64,000 nt of DNA from Phycomyces blakesleeanus NRRL 1555(-). Its lineage: Eukaryota > Mucoromycota > Mucoromycetes > Mucorales > Phycomycetaceae. The DNA is taken from assembly GCF_001638985.1 (NCBI RefSeq), contig NW_017265136.1, positions 1,136,726 to 1,200,725 of the forward strand. The letters run 5' to 3'. The notes below the pieces were generated by a model. The model was not told where the DNA came from, did not search any database, and saw nothing but the letters and a program-made list of their open reading frames with translations. The position numbers and the translations under genes were made by a program. Positions 49,409 through 60,816 of this stretch are shown here, one piece after another (within the stretch, counting starts at the first letter, position 1; every line of letters begins with the position of its first letter).

Positions 49409-50155
49409 TTATTTTAATATACATAATATGATACTGCTAATAACATCCATATCTTGTGGTCGTGACAGGCGATGGTCTCCGTCTTCGATCAATTTCAAGT
49501 ATACTTTCTCAATAGAATGTTCCTCTAGATACTGTTTTAATAGTATTGCGTTCTGCGGTGGAACATCACTATCTGCTTGACCGTGAATCAAATACACAGG
49601 GACTCTAATATCCAAAGGGCTCCCCATGACCAAACATGCTCGCGAGTCCAACAAAGTATGTACCGGAATGGCATAGTATCCACATTCTGCATAACTGGAT
49701 GGTCTTTTCCATATATATTTCGGATCTTCTCGGTGCTCAACAGGAACTTCCTGAAGCCATCTCTCTGTAAAGTCTACTCCACCACCCACGCCCACAATTG
49801 ATTGTATACGTTCTTTTACTGGTGAACGCCCTGCCAAAAGAAGTGCAATCCAAGTACCCATACTTGGTCCCACCAATACAAGAGGTCCCTTTGTATATTT
49901 TTCCAACAATTCATTTCCATCGCTCCACCACTCCAATACTGAACCTCCATTAGCGTGGTCCCAGCCAAAAAAGCCGGCATTCTCTGAAACTGCAAGATCA
50001 TACACATGATGGCATTTGTTGGATTCCATACATTGCGATTGGAATCCAGGTATATAACATATGGTAGGCTCGTGAGGTCCAGGGGATCTATAGATATATT
50101 GCAGGCGCTTTGTGCCTTTGACAAATGATCTTACAAGTGAGGGCGAAATACCCAT
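49409..50155 (-). CDS. Alpha/beta hydrolase, ABHD10-like
   Basis: A single-exon gene of 248 residues. It has the oxyanion strand PTICYIPGFQS, the nucleophile elbow GPSMGTW (G-x-S-x-G), the acid strand VPVYLIHGQADSDVPP and a final EDGDHRLSRPQD holding the catalytic His. The layout and the YIPGF and HRLSRP segments resemble ABHD10-type thioesterases and depalmitoylases, which are often mitochondrial. The N-terminus is basic (PSLVRSFVKGTKR), so import is possible but not shown. It is divergent from the small gene at 50261 with a shared promoter of only 105 bases. The enzyme class is firm; the substrate is not. Confidence 0.85.
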   Translation of the reverse strand: MGISPSLVRSFVKGTKRLQYIYRSPGPHEPTICYIPGFQSQCMESNKCHHVYDLAVSENAGFFGWDHANGGSVLEWWSDGNELLEKYTKGPLVLVGPSMGTWIALLLAGRSPVKERIQSIVGVGGGVDFTERWLQEVPVEHREDPKYIWKRPSSYAECGYYAIPVHTLLDSRACLVMGSPLDIRVPVYLIHGQADSDVPPQNAILLKQYLEEHSIEKVYLKLIEDGDHRLSRPQDMDVISSIILCILK

Positions 50156-50260
50156 AATACCGAAAATAAATAATTAAATAAATAACCAATATTCATATAA
50201 AATAAAGATTGTCAAAGAGCAAAGGATAATTCCAGTCACACATAATTCATCTCTTTCCTC

Positions 50261-50567
50261 ATGGCATCTCCAGAACTAACTGTCCATCAGCGACGCAATG
50301 ATAATGAAACTAAACTCAGGAGACAGACAGCAGCAAATGCACTACAAAACTATTCTATACTATCTTTACATGCAATGAGAGATAATGAGGTATTTCGTCT
50401 TCTTCTTCGTTTTACTATAAACCAAGGCGAGTCTGTTTCTTATTATATGTACATACATATACATATTAAATACAGAGCCCAGCAAAAACACGTTTGAAAA
50501 TGATGCGGTGAGCCAATGATAATTTAATATATATGTTTCGATATTAACCAGCTTTATGAATATATAA
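50261..50567 (+). CDS. Small spliced hypothetical protein
   Basis: Exon 1 (50261-50389) encodes MASPELTVHQRRNDN and a helical RRQTAANALQNYSILSLHA. It ends at a GTATTT donor after RDNE. A likely second exon (about 50477-50508) reads SPAKTRLKMMR and a third ends at 50567, giving about 58 residues. The conserved look of the TRLKMM segment and the good leader suggest a real small protein, but I do not recognise it. The exact 3' exon is uncertain. Confidence 0.4.
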
Positions 50568-50755
50568 TCAAAGGCTTCTAACAGACCTTCCCCTGGTTGA
50601 TCAAAAGAAGCCAAAGAGACCAAGTACAACATAACCTGGTTCAAATCAAGCCTTATTTTTTTTTCAGAATAAAAGAAAAATCAATCTCAGTTCAATGGAT
50701 TAAGATCTCGTTTTCATCTTTCTTTTTCTTTTTTACCTGCCCTTTATTCTTGATC

Positions 50756-51934
50756 ATGACCTCTTACCATGCTGTCCCCATTAATGACAGATCAGAAAGT
50801 CCAGCGTCATTTAAGACCAAATCACGTTCAGTGATTGCAACAGTCATGTTGACTATTTGTATAGTTTCCTTTGTTCTTCAGACTGAGCTGGCCCAGTATG
50901 TTCAGCAAACTACAGACTACCAGAAACCATATTTTATTCTGTAAGGGGGATTATTGCGCACATGCCAACGATATATGCTGACACACTTGTTTAGTTATGT
51001 TAGTCACTCATGCTACATATTTATGATACCAATTCAATTTCTGGCAGAGTGTATAGGAAGAGGCTGGCCAACTAAGCCCTCTGCTGCATTGGGCCATGTC
51101 ATAGAGACAGCTGGACATTGTAAAAATGAACTAGCTCAATCTCTTCTTGAACTTCAGGGTCGAGTCAAGGGCGAAAACACCACAAACAGACTTAGTATAC
51201 GTTTTATCATCTCAACGGGTCTCTGGCTCGCGATACTTTTGACACTACCTGCTTACTTGTGGTATGTAAGTGTCAACTTGACGAGCATGTCAAACCTTAC
51301 AGCGATATACAACACCGGCTGTTTCTTCGCCTACGTCTTTTCAGTCTGGCTGCTTCATGACCGTCTTATGGCTACCAAGATTGCTGCTATTTTGCTATGC
51401 ATGATCGGTGTTTTTCTCATGGCTTTCTGGACACCCGGCGATCAACCTGCACAAAGCCAGACTCTCGGCATTTCGGTTGCAGTCTTGGGGGCAGCCCTTT
51501 ATGGTTTCTATGAAGTATATTACAAAAAGTATGCTTCTCCGTCACAAGCTTCCGTTCTTTTTGCCAATACTGTCACTGGTGCCATTGGAATAATCACTTT
51601 ATTAATATTATGGATTCCTTTGCCAGTCCTCCACTTCTCTGGTTACGAAACCTTTGAATTGCCTGACCTAGAGACATTTGTATATATCCTGGGAATTGCG
51701 TCAATGAGCGTTGTGTACAACGCTACATTCATGTGCGTGATCGCACTTGTGAATCCTGTGTTTGCGGCCGTGGGAGTGATGCTTACAGTACCTGCTGTTG
51801 CGGTTACTGACGTACTAGTCACTGGCGTTATGGTACCAGGATCAACTTTAGTTGGCAGTATTCTTATTTTAATCGGATTTTACATCCTCAACCGACAAGT
51901 CAAAAATGAAACAGAGGAAATTGACATCTCTTAA
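50756..51934 (+). CDS. DMT-superfamily (SLC35F5/Thi74-like) transporter
   Basis: Two exons (50756-50940, 50995-51934) give 374 residues. The protein has about ten membrane spans, among them SVIATVMLTICIVSFVLQ, FIISTGLWLAILLTLPAYLW, IAAILLCMIGVFLMAFW, FVYILGIASMSVVYNATFM and TLVGSILILIGFYIL. The STSVANLT-like segment LTSMSNLTAIYNT and the KIAAILLCMIGV segment match the SLC35F / yeast YML018C group in the vacuolar or Golgi membrane. The hydrophilic loop after span 2 is about 60 residues. The substrate is not known. It is convergent with uS8, 111 bases apart. Confidence 0.85.
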
Positions 51935-52045
51935 AACAACAACAAAATAAAACAAATATACACTATATAACTTTCTTTGGTTCACCATGATCACAAGTTC
52001 TTTCTTTTGAAATTTTTATTGATATAATGGACTAAGGGCTTTTCC

Positions 52046-52695
52046 TTAATAGAAGAAGCCAAGGATCTTACCACCAGCATGCTTGCGACGAGCTTCCTCG
52101 TGGTCCATAATACCAGCAGATGTGGTAAGGACTAGGTAGCCGAACTGACGCGAAGGCAAGAGGTTGGCAGTCCACTTCTCGAGCTCGGTGAGCTTGACGT
52201 TGAAACGGGGGGAGATGACACCACACTTGTTCAAACGACCGTTAAGCTGGATAACAATCTTTCCTGAACGATGGTCATCGATTTCTTCGAATTCACCAAT
52301 GTAACCTATTGAGTAGTTATGTTTAGTTAAATATCATAAAAAAATCTTCGATGTAAAGATAATATGAAAAATATTTATAAAACAAAATGTCCCTCATTAT
52401 CCAAAGCAGACCATAGCTTAAATATAAGCTATGTTCTTGTAATGGACAACACAGGTGTTAATATACCGCAGATTTAAAAGTCAAAAGAAGTGGGAAAAAG
52501 CAACTTCAAACCAGTTATACTGCGGAAAATAATCAAAATATATGATCCGTATAAAATCTTACCGTGCTTCTGCATAACAGACAGGAACTTGACAATAACC
52601 TTGGAGGAAGGGCGGATAAGCACCTGTCTCTTTCCGCGGCTCTCGGCGTTGTTGATGTTGTTCAAGCAGTCGTTCAAGATAGAGACACGGACCAT
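52046..52695 (-). CDS. RPS22: 40S ribosomal protein uS8 (S15a/S22)
   Basis: A ribosomal protein of the small-subunit platform. Two exons (52695-52563 and 52305-52046) join to 130 residues, the exact family length. It starts [18 protein letters not shown] and ends with [21 protein letters not shown] and [20 protein letters not shown] are diagnostic. The 257-base intron is the longest among the well-defined genes here, as is common for ribosomal-protein genes. Confidence 0.97.
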
Positions 52696-53244
52696 GGTGA
52701 TCTAACACATTTAACCAACATACCTTGGTTAGTCAGCATGCTCGAATGAGTGTCGCCATCAGTAAAGATGGGCGATTCATAAAAGCATATTGCTGCTACA
52801 TCACGAGCAAGTGGCCAAGGACTTCTTTAATAAGAGGTTCCCGGCTTTGCAAATGGTAGAGTGGAAGGGCATTCGAGTCCCATATGCGTAAGCCAATCCG
52901 ATTAATCTTGCCATAGATCCGAGGATACAATAGAAGACAAACGGATGGATGGATGGATGGTATGGATGAGAAAATGTTACCTTTTTGTTATTATGAAAAT
53001 GAAGATGCTAAGAGAAAGAAGTATATTTTTCAATCCACGAACTTCTTTTAGTATTTTCCCGGTTACAATGCAGTCACTTAACAATTTACAGTATCGTCAC
53101 ATGCGATCGGACCATATTTCTATATTTTGGTGTCCCTGAAGGTGGGATGAATATAAACTTATCGGACGCACACGGTAGCGGCCTTTGAAGTTGGACTTTA
53201 AGAAAAGATAATACTGCAGTGATGAAGAGGGATACGAACGCTAA
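52696..53244. other. Upstream region of uS8
   Basis: It presumably holds the uS8 promoter. It also contains a short (GGAT)n run at about 52941-52960. No gene is seen. Confidence 0.5.
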
Positions 53245-53535
53245 CTAGGTGGTGTTGAGGTTATGTAATCTGCGTATGGCAGTCACTGCCTTAGCAGCAA
53301 CTACATTGAGAAGGGAGAGAAGGTAATTGGCGAAGACAAGTCTCCAGTGTGCGTGCAAGATAGGTGTGAGCCGTGATTGACGCAATCGCAATCTGGAGAT
53401 AGGAGGATATAGAAGAATAAAGCCTGGTGCGGACGAGAAGCCAAGCAACATCAGGAATAGACCAGGACTGACACAGTTGTGACAATGCCGACTTTTATAC
53501 TGGAAACTTGGGAGGGAAGTAAATGTTGGCATGAA
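53245..53535 (-). repeat. Dispersed repeat, copy 1
   Basis: Read on the minus strand, it matches the segment at about 59760-60055 over most of its length. Both contain CAGATTGCGATTGCGTC and, near the end, GCTAAGGCAGTG and CTGCCATAC. This copy has a 95-codon open frame; the other has stops. It is clearly GC-richer than its surroundings. The family is unknown and no terminal repeats were found. Confidence 0.65.
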
Positions 53536-53869
53536 GTCTAGAGCACAGAGGTGTGAGAAGGTGATGTCGGGAAGAACCAGTAAAATCTTTGTGGAAAGAA
53601 TAGCCGTCGATCTGAATGAGATATACGAGGGAAATATCGAGTTGGACCATCAGGCTTCACTTTGGCTAAAAAGTAGCGAGACATTAAATTTAATGGCAAC
53701 TAAAATATGCGTCTATTTTTTAGAAGAGGTTGTTTTTGTGGAGGGAAGCAAGTCGTTACTTATTCTTGGTGGGGAGATATATTCAAGAATCCCATCACTG
53801 GTTGCGCACTATAAGAAAAAACATCGTCGGCAAAAAGAAACATCCCCAAACCTCCTTATCTTACACTGA
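53531..53869 (+). CDS. Hypothetical ORF (112 codons)
   Basis: An open frame containing SGRTSKIFVERIAVDLNEIY and a basic end (HYKKKHRRQK). Its start overlaps the edge of the dispersed repeat. Frames at 53990-54500 in other phases also look coding-like (VFLAQIGSYQVRAQRF), so this may be a decayed gene. No family is recognised. Confidence 0.22.
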   Translation: MKSRAQRCEKVMSGRTSKIFVERIAVDLNEIYEGNIELDHQASLWLKSSETLNLMATKICVYFLEEVVFVEGSKSLLILGGEIYSRIPSLVAHYKKKHRRQKETSPNLLILH

Positions 53870-55455
53870 TACAAGACACCAAGATATAGAAATATACTTA
53901 ATTGAGAATAATAATGCCAAAAATTTAGTGTTGAGAACCAAAACCATGAACGTTTTGTTTACTTCATCAACACGCCTGTAAATCAATCAATTACCAATTG
54001 TCAGTGTTTCTTGCTCAAATTGGTTCATACCAAGTAAGAGCACAGCGATTTTCTATTGAAAAACGCAAACTTGAAGAAAGTGAAATAATGATGTAAGCTA
54101 ATATACAATTTGATGGAATTAGATTTCTAATAAACACTTATTATATCCATTCGATGAACATCCTCAGTTACTTAAACCAAGATCCAAGCTCGATCAATTG
54201 TCTACCTACCTTTGTTACCTATCTTCGTCCAAATTTACTAATGATGCTCGAACGAGGTTTTGGACAATATGAACAATTTTATATTGCTCCCATAATCAAG
54301 ACAGAGATTTCAGTGCTGTGGCCACTTCAAAGCTTTTCAAGCACATCGCAGCTCAAGTGTGGGACAATAGAACCGTGGCAAGTTGGAATTTGAATATTAT
54401 CACATCTTTGAAGCATGGATGTAAACAAAGTGAAAGCATTGAGAAAATATTTTATTGTATTGAAGACCTGTTGAAGACAATAATTCAACAATTCCAGTAA
54501 TATTAAGCAAAGAATTGGGCAAAGTATTAAAGAATTTAGCTTTCTTGATATCCTTTGTAATCGCAAACAGAAACAAGCAAATTAATAGAAATATTCGACT
54601 TGTATTCAACAAGGATTGAAGTTATTCTAAAAAAAAATGGGTGGGCGCAAAGCTTTCTTTTTAAACATTACATAAATACATTATTTTCACCGATGTTTTG
54701 AGACGGTAGGCGAGGTGATTGATGGCTGCCTTCCCTCGGAATTCTAAATTAGAGAAAGAAGGGGAGCGAAGGGTAAACGTAAAGAGCAAGAGGAAGAAGT
54801 ATGTAAGGCAATATTAGAGAAAGTTTAGCACTATAGAATAAGATATTCCCTTTTACCTCGTTAAAGCCATTTTTTCCTATTCTATAATTTTGACAGCTGG
54901 TTCTTATCCCTATGTGTCTAGTCAATAAAATGCTATTTGACTCATACTAACTGTTGAAGTGTACATCTATTACTGTAACTTGAGAACGTATACCTTTAAG
55001 ATAGTTTATTTTCTTTTGTTACTACGCCTATATTAAGAATAGAAGCCCTACAATAGCTGATAGTCTAGTAATGAAGACTATGCAGCTCTGAACCCTTCCC
55101 TCACGATAGTATTGTAACTAATTGTATTGCCTCTTACAAATACTTTACGTGTCAATACTAACATCAGAGACAGTTCCGCAACAGACTGCTACACATTAAT
55201 AAAAATGATAAAGGAAGTTTTGGGCACACAACCAGTATTTATCGGTCTATCACAAATAAGTAAACGCCTCATAAGGTTAATTTAACAACTTATATTTTAT
55301 TTATATATATTAAGTAAACATTGATTGGAAAGCAAATAATTATGAAGGCACCTTGAAAAATGCGAAGAAATAAACAATTGGCTTCAACTTCTCCAAAACC
55401 ACATACGCACAAATACGCACACATATTAACAAACAGTATTATACAAATTTGGTTT
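53870..55455. other. Intergenic region with possible decayed frames
   Basis: Broken frames occur between 53990 and 54560 (for example LNQDPSSINCLPTFVTYLRP). The rest is AT-rich with nothing recognisable. Confidence 0.4.
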
Positions 55456-57539
55456 TTAAGCCGACCAGTGCTGTTCTTCAATCGGCTCATCCGATTCTAC
55501 CACTTGAGCCCGTATTGATTTAATGTGGTCAAAGAAATGGCCTAATCCAGAAAGAGTCTAACAAATAACATTAATATTACTGTTGTTATTTTGTCCAGGT
55601 GTACTTACTACTCGTTTTGAATCATTTTCCTCCAGATGTCTTTTGAGCACTGCTTGTTCATTTTTACACCCACTTTGCTTCATCCTAATATCTAATAATT
55701 TTGTACGAAGTCTTCTGAGTAAGTACTTCTCCCGTCGCAACATCCATTCTGCCTTCAAATATTCGGTATAAAGTGTAGTCTACAAATATGGTTGGACAAT
55801 AGATAATTAATGTCATTTCTGTTTGTCTAGTTTTAGAGTAAAATATTGCTTTACCAGTGCTTCAAGCTCATCCACAATAATTGATCCGAATCGAGATACC
55901 AAATCTCGTCTCTGTGTATTGGTAATGTTTTTACTATATAGAAGGCTATTAATAAAATCAAATATGAAAAGAAAGAAAAAAATTATACACACTTACAAAA
56001 ACATCGATACTTCATCAAATACAGGACCTGAGATGTGTCTAATCTCATCCACTGCCTGTTCTTTGTTTTCTCTCTCTTCCGCTGCTGCTTCCAATAGATC
56101 GGTATGTTTTTTAATAAAAGTGTCGAGATCTAATTCAGGGGGTGCACCTATAGATCCAGATGAAGCTAGCTCATTCCCAAGTATATCATCCATCGGTACT
56201 AGGGGTGGTCTTCCTCTGCCACGCTTTTGGGGTACCTCTGTTGTGACCTGCTCTCGAACTTCTGACTGATCTGGTAGTGGCTGCTCTGGTATTCCATCAG
56301 TTTGGAAATCTATATCTAAATCCATATCCACTTCCGGTTCACCTGCTTGCGGGTGTTGAGTTTCATTATTAATATTCGACTTCTCTCCTTCTGGTGAGGT
56401 ATGGTCTATTACAACTGGTTCTTCTTCGGGGCGTGCTTCATTAGTTAATTCTATATTTGCACCTTCCAATTGGTCTGTTTCAATATTCATTGGTTCGGGA
56501 GATCCATAGTCCAGCTGCGGAATAGACCACATGTCCTGTTCAAAGTCTTCTTGTATTTCAGTTGATTGCTGCTCATGAGGGGTGACTTCATTATGTTCTT
56601 TTTCTCTGTTTAATTCTGATTCAATTTGCGTTTGGGATTGAGATTGAGATTCAAGGTTTAATTGAGGTTGAAGTTGAGGCAACTGTTCAGGCAACGATCC
56701 GTGCAATAATTGGGATTTTGATGGTTTTATATGCTCTGATGTGATGTTTATGATGTCTTCATTTTGTATTTCAGTACCCTGATCATAAGATTTATTTTGT
56801 TCTTGAACAGATGTATTTCCAAACATATCTTTAATTGACATTTGGGCTAATTCTCTCATCTCCACTTCTGATACGCCGATAAATTCTGGTGGATTGCTTG
56901 ACTCTTGTACGCGGATACTTTCATTTTCTTGTTCTATCGTTTGGTTGTGTACCGAGTATACACGACTGGTGAGAACTTGACTTTGGGATAAGTATGAATC
57001 TTCATCACGAAATCGCTTGCTTTTATCATGATCGTTAGGTGAATCTGCCAATCTTCTTTTGGAATAACTTTTTTCAAGGATATTGCCAGTCGATTCGAGG
57101 CTTGACCCTTCACGAAAAGAAGGGAGGCGTACACTAAATGATGGGATACTATCCTGGATTTCTCTGCTGATGAGTAATGATCTTGTAGGGCTTGTGACTG
57201 TTGGTGATTTTAAGGATGCCTCGTCTGATGATCTTGCCAACTCATCCCATGAAGGAGAGGGTGGTGCATTATTGAAGGGAGAGCGATTTGAGCGAAGTTT
57301 TCTAGCTGGATTGACTGGTTGAGTCCACAGACATGAGCAGGACAATTCGTGTCTTACTGTATTCCTCTGGAGGTACAACTACAAATGGTGAGAGTTTGTA
57401 CGTAGATCGGGTTCTGTGATCATGTAATGTTTTATTAGAAAAAGAAAAAGATTTGCTTCGCATAATTATTCCTGTAGATCACTTACATGACACTACGTTT
57501 TCGTGCAGCTAATCTCTCTGCATAATAGGCATTCCACAT
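55456..57539 (-). CDS. AT-hook, coiled-coil protein; possibly chromosomal or kinetochore
   Basis: Six exons join in frame: 57539-57487 (MWNAYYAERLAARKRSV), 57413-57358 (RSTYKLSPFVVVPPEEY), 57314-55997, and three short 3' exons ending 55456. About 570 residues. The long middle exon is disordered and rich in Ser, Gln and Glu, with many SP sites early on (PPSPSW, SLKSPTVTSPTRS). It also carries one AT-hook-like KRGRGRPPL near 56200-56225. The last 120 residues are helical: FDTFIKKHTDLLEAAAEE-type, RRDLVSRFGSIIVDELEAL, then a coiled coil (EYLKAEWMLRREKYLLRRLR) and LSGLGHFFDHIKSIR. This layout recalls inner-kinetochore subunits such as CENP-U/Ame1, but no diagnostic motif was recognised. That role is speculation. 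Confidence 0.6.
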
Positions 57540-57836
57540 TATAAACCGAAATTAAGATTAATAAGATTGTAAGGTTGAGATACAGATTGGAGTTTAATTA
57601 TATGTTTTCTGTTGCTTGTTTTTAAACTTTACTTTTAATTTTTTACTTATTTAGTTATTATTAGTATTATTATTACTTTGGTGATTTTATTATTTGGCTT
57701 TGATGCTGCTTATAAAATATGTGAGTTTTCTTGATTTATTTATTTTAATACCAAAAAAGTGTGTATATGTTTAAATGGAAATAAGTAGTAAATGTACATA
57801 GAATACTTTGTTATACCAAACTAACAATTTTCAAGA

Positions 57837-58105
57837 CTAAACCAGTTGTGAACCGCCGGTGCAAAAAACTGTCTCTTTTTTAACCCAAAAAATGAACATA
57901 ACACGCGAGCAAGCTATTTATATACTCTTCTCTAAAGAATATGATGAAGAAAATGTTGCAAGACTTTTGAAAAAGATTGCTGATTTTGGCTCCTTTGATA
58001 TATGCTATGAGGTCGATCCTAGAAAACCAATGTAATTATTTGACGCGAATTCGGAGCGATCCATTTTCTTTCAAACAGTATACAATTAAACAGCCAAATT
58101 CAAAC
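57837..58105 (+). repeat. Left arm of a 1.86-kb inverted duplication
   Basis: The sequence from AGTTGTGAACCGCCGGTGCA onwards is repeated inverted at 59697-59426. Identity is very high over the first 60 bases (5' leader), high through about 180, and traceable by protein similarity to about 58105. Confidence 0.8.
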
Positions 58106-58114
58106 TATGATTAA
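57892..58114 (+). pseudogene. Small conserved ORF, left copy, with a frameshift
   Basis: It starts MNITREQAIYILFSKEYDEE and reads through ARLLKKIADFGSFDICYE to DPRKPM, where the original frame stops. In another frame it continues RIRSDPFSFKQYTIKQP, the counterpart of RIHSKPFIFKVYVFIQP in the right copy. This suggests a small insertion or deletion near 58033, or an intron not resolved here. Protein family unknown. Downstream frames to about 58860 (PFYEFTRHQKNGKRLKQP, ELYGALFNGKVNLR) look like further decayed coding DNA of the same unit. Confidence 0.5.
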
Positions 58115-59425
58115 CCAGAAAAAAAAAGGTTTTGCACTTAGTAAGTGCTGTATATGCTATGCATTTTATTCTACATACTGTTTTAACATCAGAATGCCTA
58201 TAAATACAGCTTCAGAATTGCAAGTTATTCCATTTTTAAACGAAGTGCACGCTACCATTGTTTACACACCAAATGAAAGTGCTTACTATCTCAAAAGATT
58301 TACTACTAATGTCATTTACGAGTTGGTTATAACAACAACTGACAGCATGTGTAAAAAATCGGAAGCAGCCTTTGCGACTTGGTGTTCAAAGGCATCCATT
58401 TTATGAATTCACTAGACATCAGAAAAATGGAAAGAGGCTCAAACAGCCGCTATAGAGAATTATACGTATTGAAACATGAATACATAGGTACCAGGTTATT
58501 AGTAATTATTGCAAAAATGCTTGCTATATTTGCTTCATTTTTCTTAGAGAGTGTAGTATAAAGCATAGCAAAGTATGTGCCGGAATACCAAACTTACATA
58601 AATTTCTTGAAAAGTCAAAGTTATATTACTATTGGGTATGCAAGGGAATCCCCAGATTATAAATACAAGCAAAAAAGAATAGACCTGCTGAACTGTATGG
58701 TGCGTTGTTCAACGGAAAGGTCAATCTGCGATAAAATCTTTGTTTAATCCTCTTGTTTGGCATCAAATAGTCTTGCTTCAAGAGACATAAATGAGAGACC
58801 TAATTTACTAGCCGAATTAATGAGGGTCGATGGAAACACACAAGGTATAGTATACTTATAAATATATATATATATATAGGTACCATACCCATTCTGATAT
58901 TAAACCATTTTTCAAGTATGATTTCTTATATCAGTGCAACAGAACAGAATATTTGCATCGTAGCTCTAGATTTTGCAGGACCATCAACCGATTTCAATGA
59001 TTTGCACTCCTTTGTCAGGTAATTTACAGCATGTAGAAGTAAAATTTCTTCAATAATACTTACAATGTGCTTCTCATTAGCTAGCATGAAAAACTGAAAA
59101 CGATAAAAATTTATAACTTACCTTTTAGTCATAAAGTTCATGTTTTTCAACGAGAAGAGATTTTGAACGACCCTTCAGGATTATACCCCTTCAATTTTAG
59201 GTCAAAGTCTATACAGAGATTCAAGATAGTTTAAATGCGTTTTTTCTTTATTTTATTATATATCTCTTTATTTTTTATATTTTTAATCAATTCCAATAAG
59301 CCATTTTATTGTAAGAATTTTCCAAAATTTGGGCCAAAAAAGGTTCAGCTATCCATAAAGAATTCTAAATACATAAGCAATAAAGCTATTATTTAACGAA
59401 GTTACATCCGTTTGAATTACATTCA
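58115..59425. other. Loop of the inverted duplication, with decayed frames
   Basis: Plus-strand frames at 58107-58406 and 58379-58860 are coding-like but broken. A TA run lies near 58860-58878. No intact gene is visible. Confidence 0.4.
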
Positions 59426-59644
59426 TTACACATTGCTTGGCTGGATGAAGACATATACCTTGAAAATAAAAGGCTTTGAATGTATTCTAGCAAGCGACAG
59501 TAGAACTGGTTTTCTAGGATCAGTCTCATAGTATACATTAAAGGAGCCAAAATCAGCAATTTTTTTCGAGAGCCTTGCTAAATTTTCTTCATTATATTCT
59601 TTAGAGAAGAATATGCAAATAGCTTGCTCGCATGTTGTGTTCAT
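59426..59644 (-). CDS. Small conserved ORF, right copy (72 codons)
   Basis: MNTTCEQAICIFFSKEYNEE, then LARLSKKIADFGSFNVYYE, DPRKPVLL and RIHSKPFIFKVYVFIQP. It has no internal stop and a leader identical to that of the left copy. The frame stays open upstream, but homology to the left copy begins in the untranslated leader, so the Met at 59644 is preferred. About 72 residues, no recognised family, no signal peptide. Substitutions between the copies are mostly conservative (FDICYEVDPRKP against FNVYYETDPRKP), which hints at past selection. Confidence 0.45.
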   Translation of the reverse strand: MNTTCEQAICIFFSKEYNEENLARLSKKIADFGSFNVYYETDPRKPVLLSLARIHSKPFIFKVYVFIQPSNV

Positions 59645-59697
59645 TTTTTGGGTTAAAAAAGAGACAGTTTTTTGCACCGGCGGTTCACAACTAGTTT
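59426..59697 (-). repeat. Right arm of the inverted duplication
   Basis: The complement of this segment matches 57837-58105, including the leader CCGGTGCAAAAAACTGTCTC and the first ATG context. Confidence 0.8.
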
Positions 59698-59759
59698 TGC
59701 CTTCTCCTCTTTCCTTCCCAGTCTGAACTGTCCCCTCTGTCTCTCTGCAGTGGACTTTT

Positions 59760-60055
59760 TCCAACATTGTGTCTTCTCCTACCCTTGAAAGTTTCCTGTG
59801 TGTACGTTGTTACTGCAGCAACTGTGCCATCCGTAGCCTATTTCTGATTTAGTCTGGCTTATCACTCGTACTCGGCTTTCTCATCCCGTTCCCTCTTCTC
59901 TTCAGATTGCGATTGCGTCTATCACGACTCACACTATCTGGCGCGTGCACTGGGCCTTTGTCTTTGACAATTCTCCCTTCCTCCCCGATGTAGTCGCAGC
60001 TAAGGCAGTGGCTGCCATACATATATCCAATGACCTCAACATTACCTAACTAGTG
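59760..60055 (+). repeat. Dispersed repeat, copy 2
   Basis: The counterpart of 53245-53535 in the opposite orientation. It shares CAGATTGCGATTGCGTC, GCTAAGGCAGTGGCTGCCAT and the CCTCAACA end. It lies immediately outside the right arm of the inverted duplication. Confidence 0.65.
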
Positions 60056-60816
60056 TTCATAAGTGCTCTCGGAGTCCTTTGTTATATAGAATTGTGTATT
60101 GATATAGACACTAAACACCATATATAGTGATTTCCAAAATCAAAAAAGGACGTTTCACTTTAAAGTCCATGAGTCTATCCCCTGCTAGAGAGCAGGTATA
60201 AAATATTTCTAATGCCCAAATATAGAAGTATTTTTTATTACTATCAGCACTTCCTGTGAGAATAGTTTTATTTTATTGCCCTGTGCAATTTTCTGCTCTT
60301 TTGTTTGCTCTATAAACTGGTGCCCTTTTTATTCAAAGTAGAATAAAACATGGCACAGTTGATAAAACCTTTTTTTAATAGTAATACGAGGCAGACCGGC
60401 ATCCCCAACGGGACTCCATCGAGAATAAATAATTATACTATGAAAAGAAAATCCCGTTTGTCTAAGCTTACTTGAATATTCTATTCATATGCAGTTTTTG
60501 TATTAAAGCAAAAAACGAAAATGGTCTACGCAAAAATTGAAACCCTTGGTTAAAACAAAGTGGAAATTTTAGAACTCTTGTGGTTGATAATAGTAATTTA
60601 TTTGTACTTAATTAACAGTAGATGCAAAATAAATAGCTTTTTATTTGCCATACTTTCAAGCAAGGTTTTATCTTTGGAGTATAGTATTTTCTACGACACA
60701 GATTTATAATTATGTACACAATACCCATATATGAAATTTTGCACTACGTTCATATTAGGGATATTTTCTGCTATCGATATGAGTTTTTTACTTCGTAGTA
60801 ACATTCCGAGAGCACC
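60056..60816. other. Intergenic region downstream of the SET-like gene
   Basis: AT-rich. I looked here on the minus strand for the rest of the SET domain expected after the neighbouring gene and found none. Confidence 0.5.

Noticed and set aside
52840..52910. tRNA-like sequence (GCATTCGAGTCCC)
   Set aside because: It resembles a T-loop, but no matching acceptor stem, anticodon arm or D-arm could be folded.
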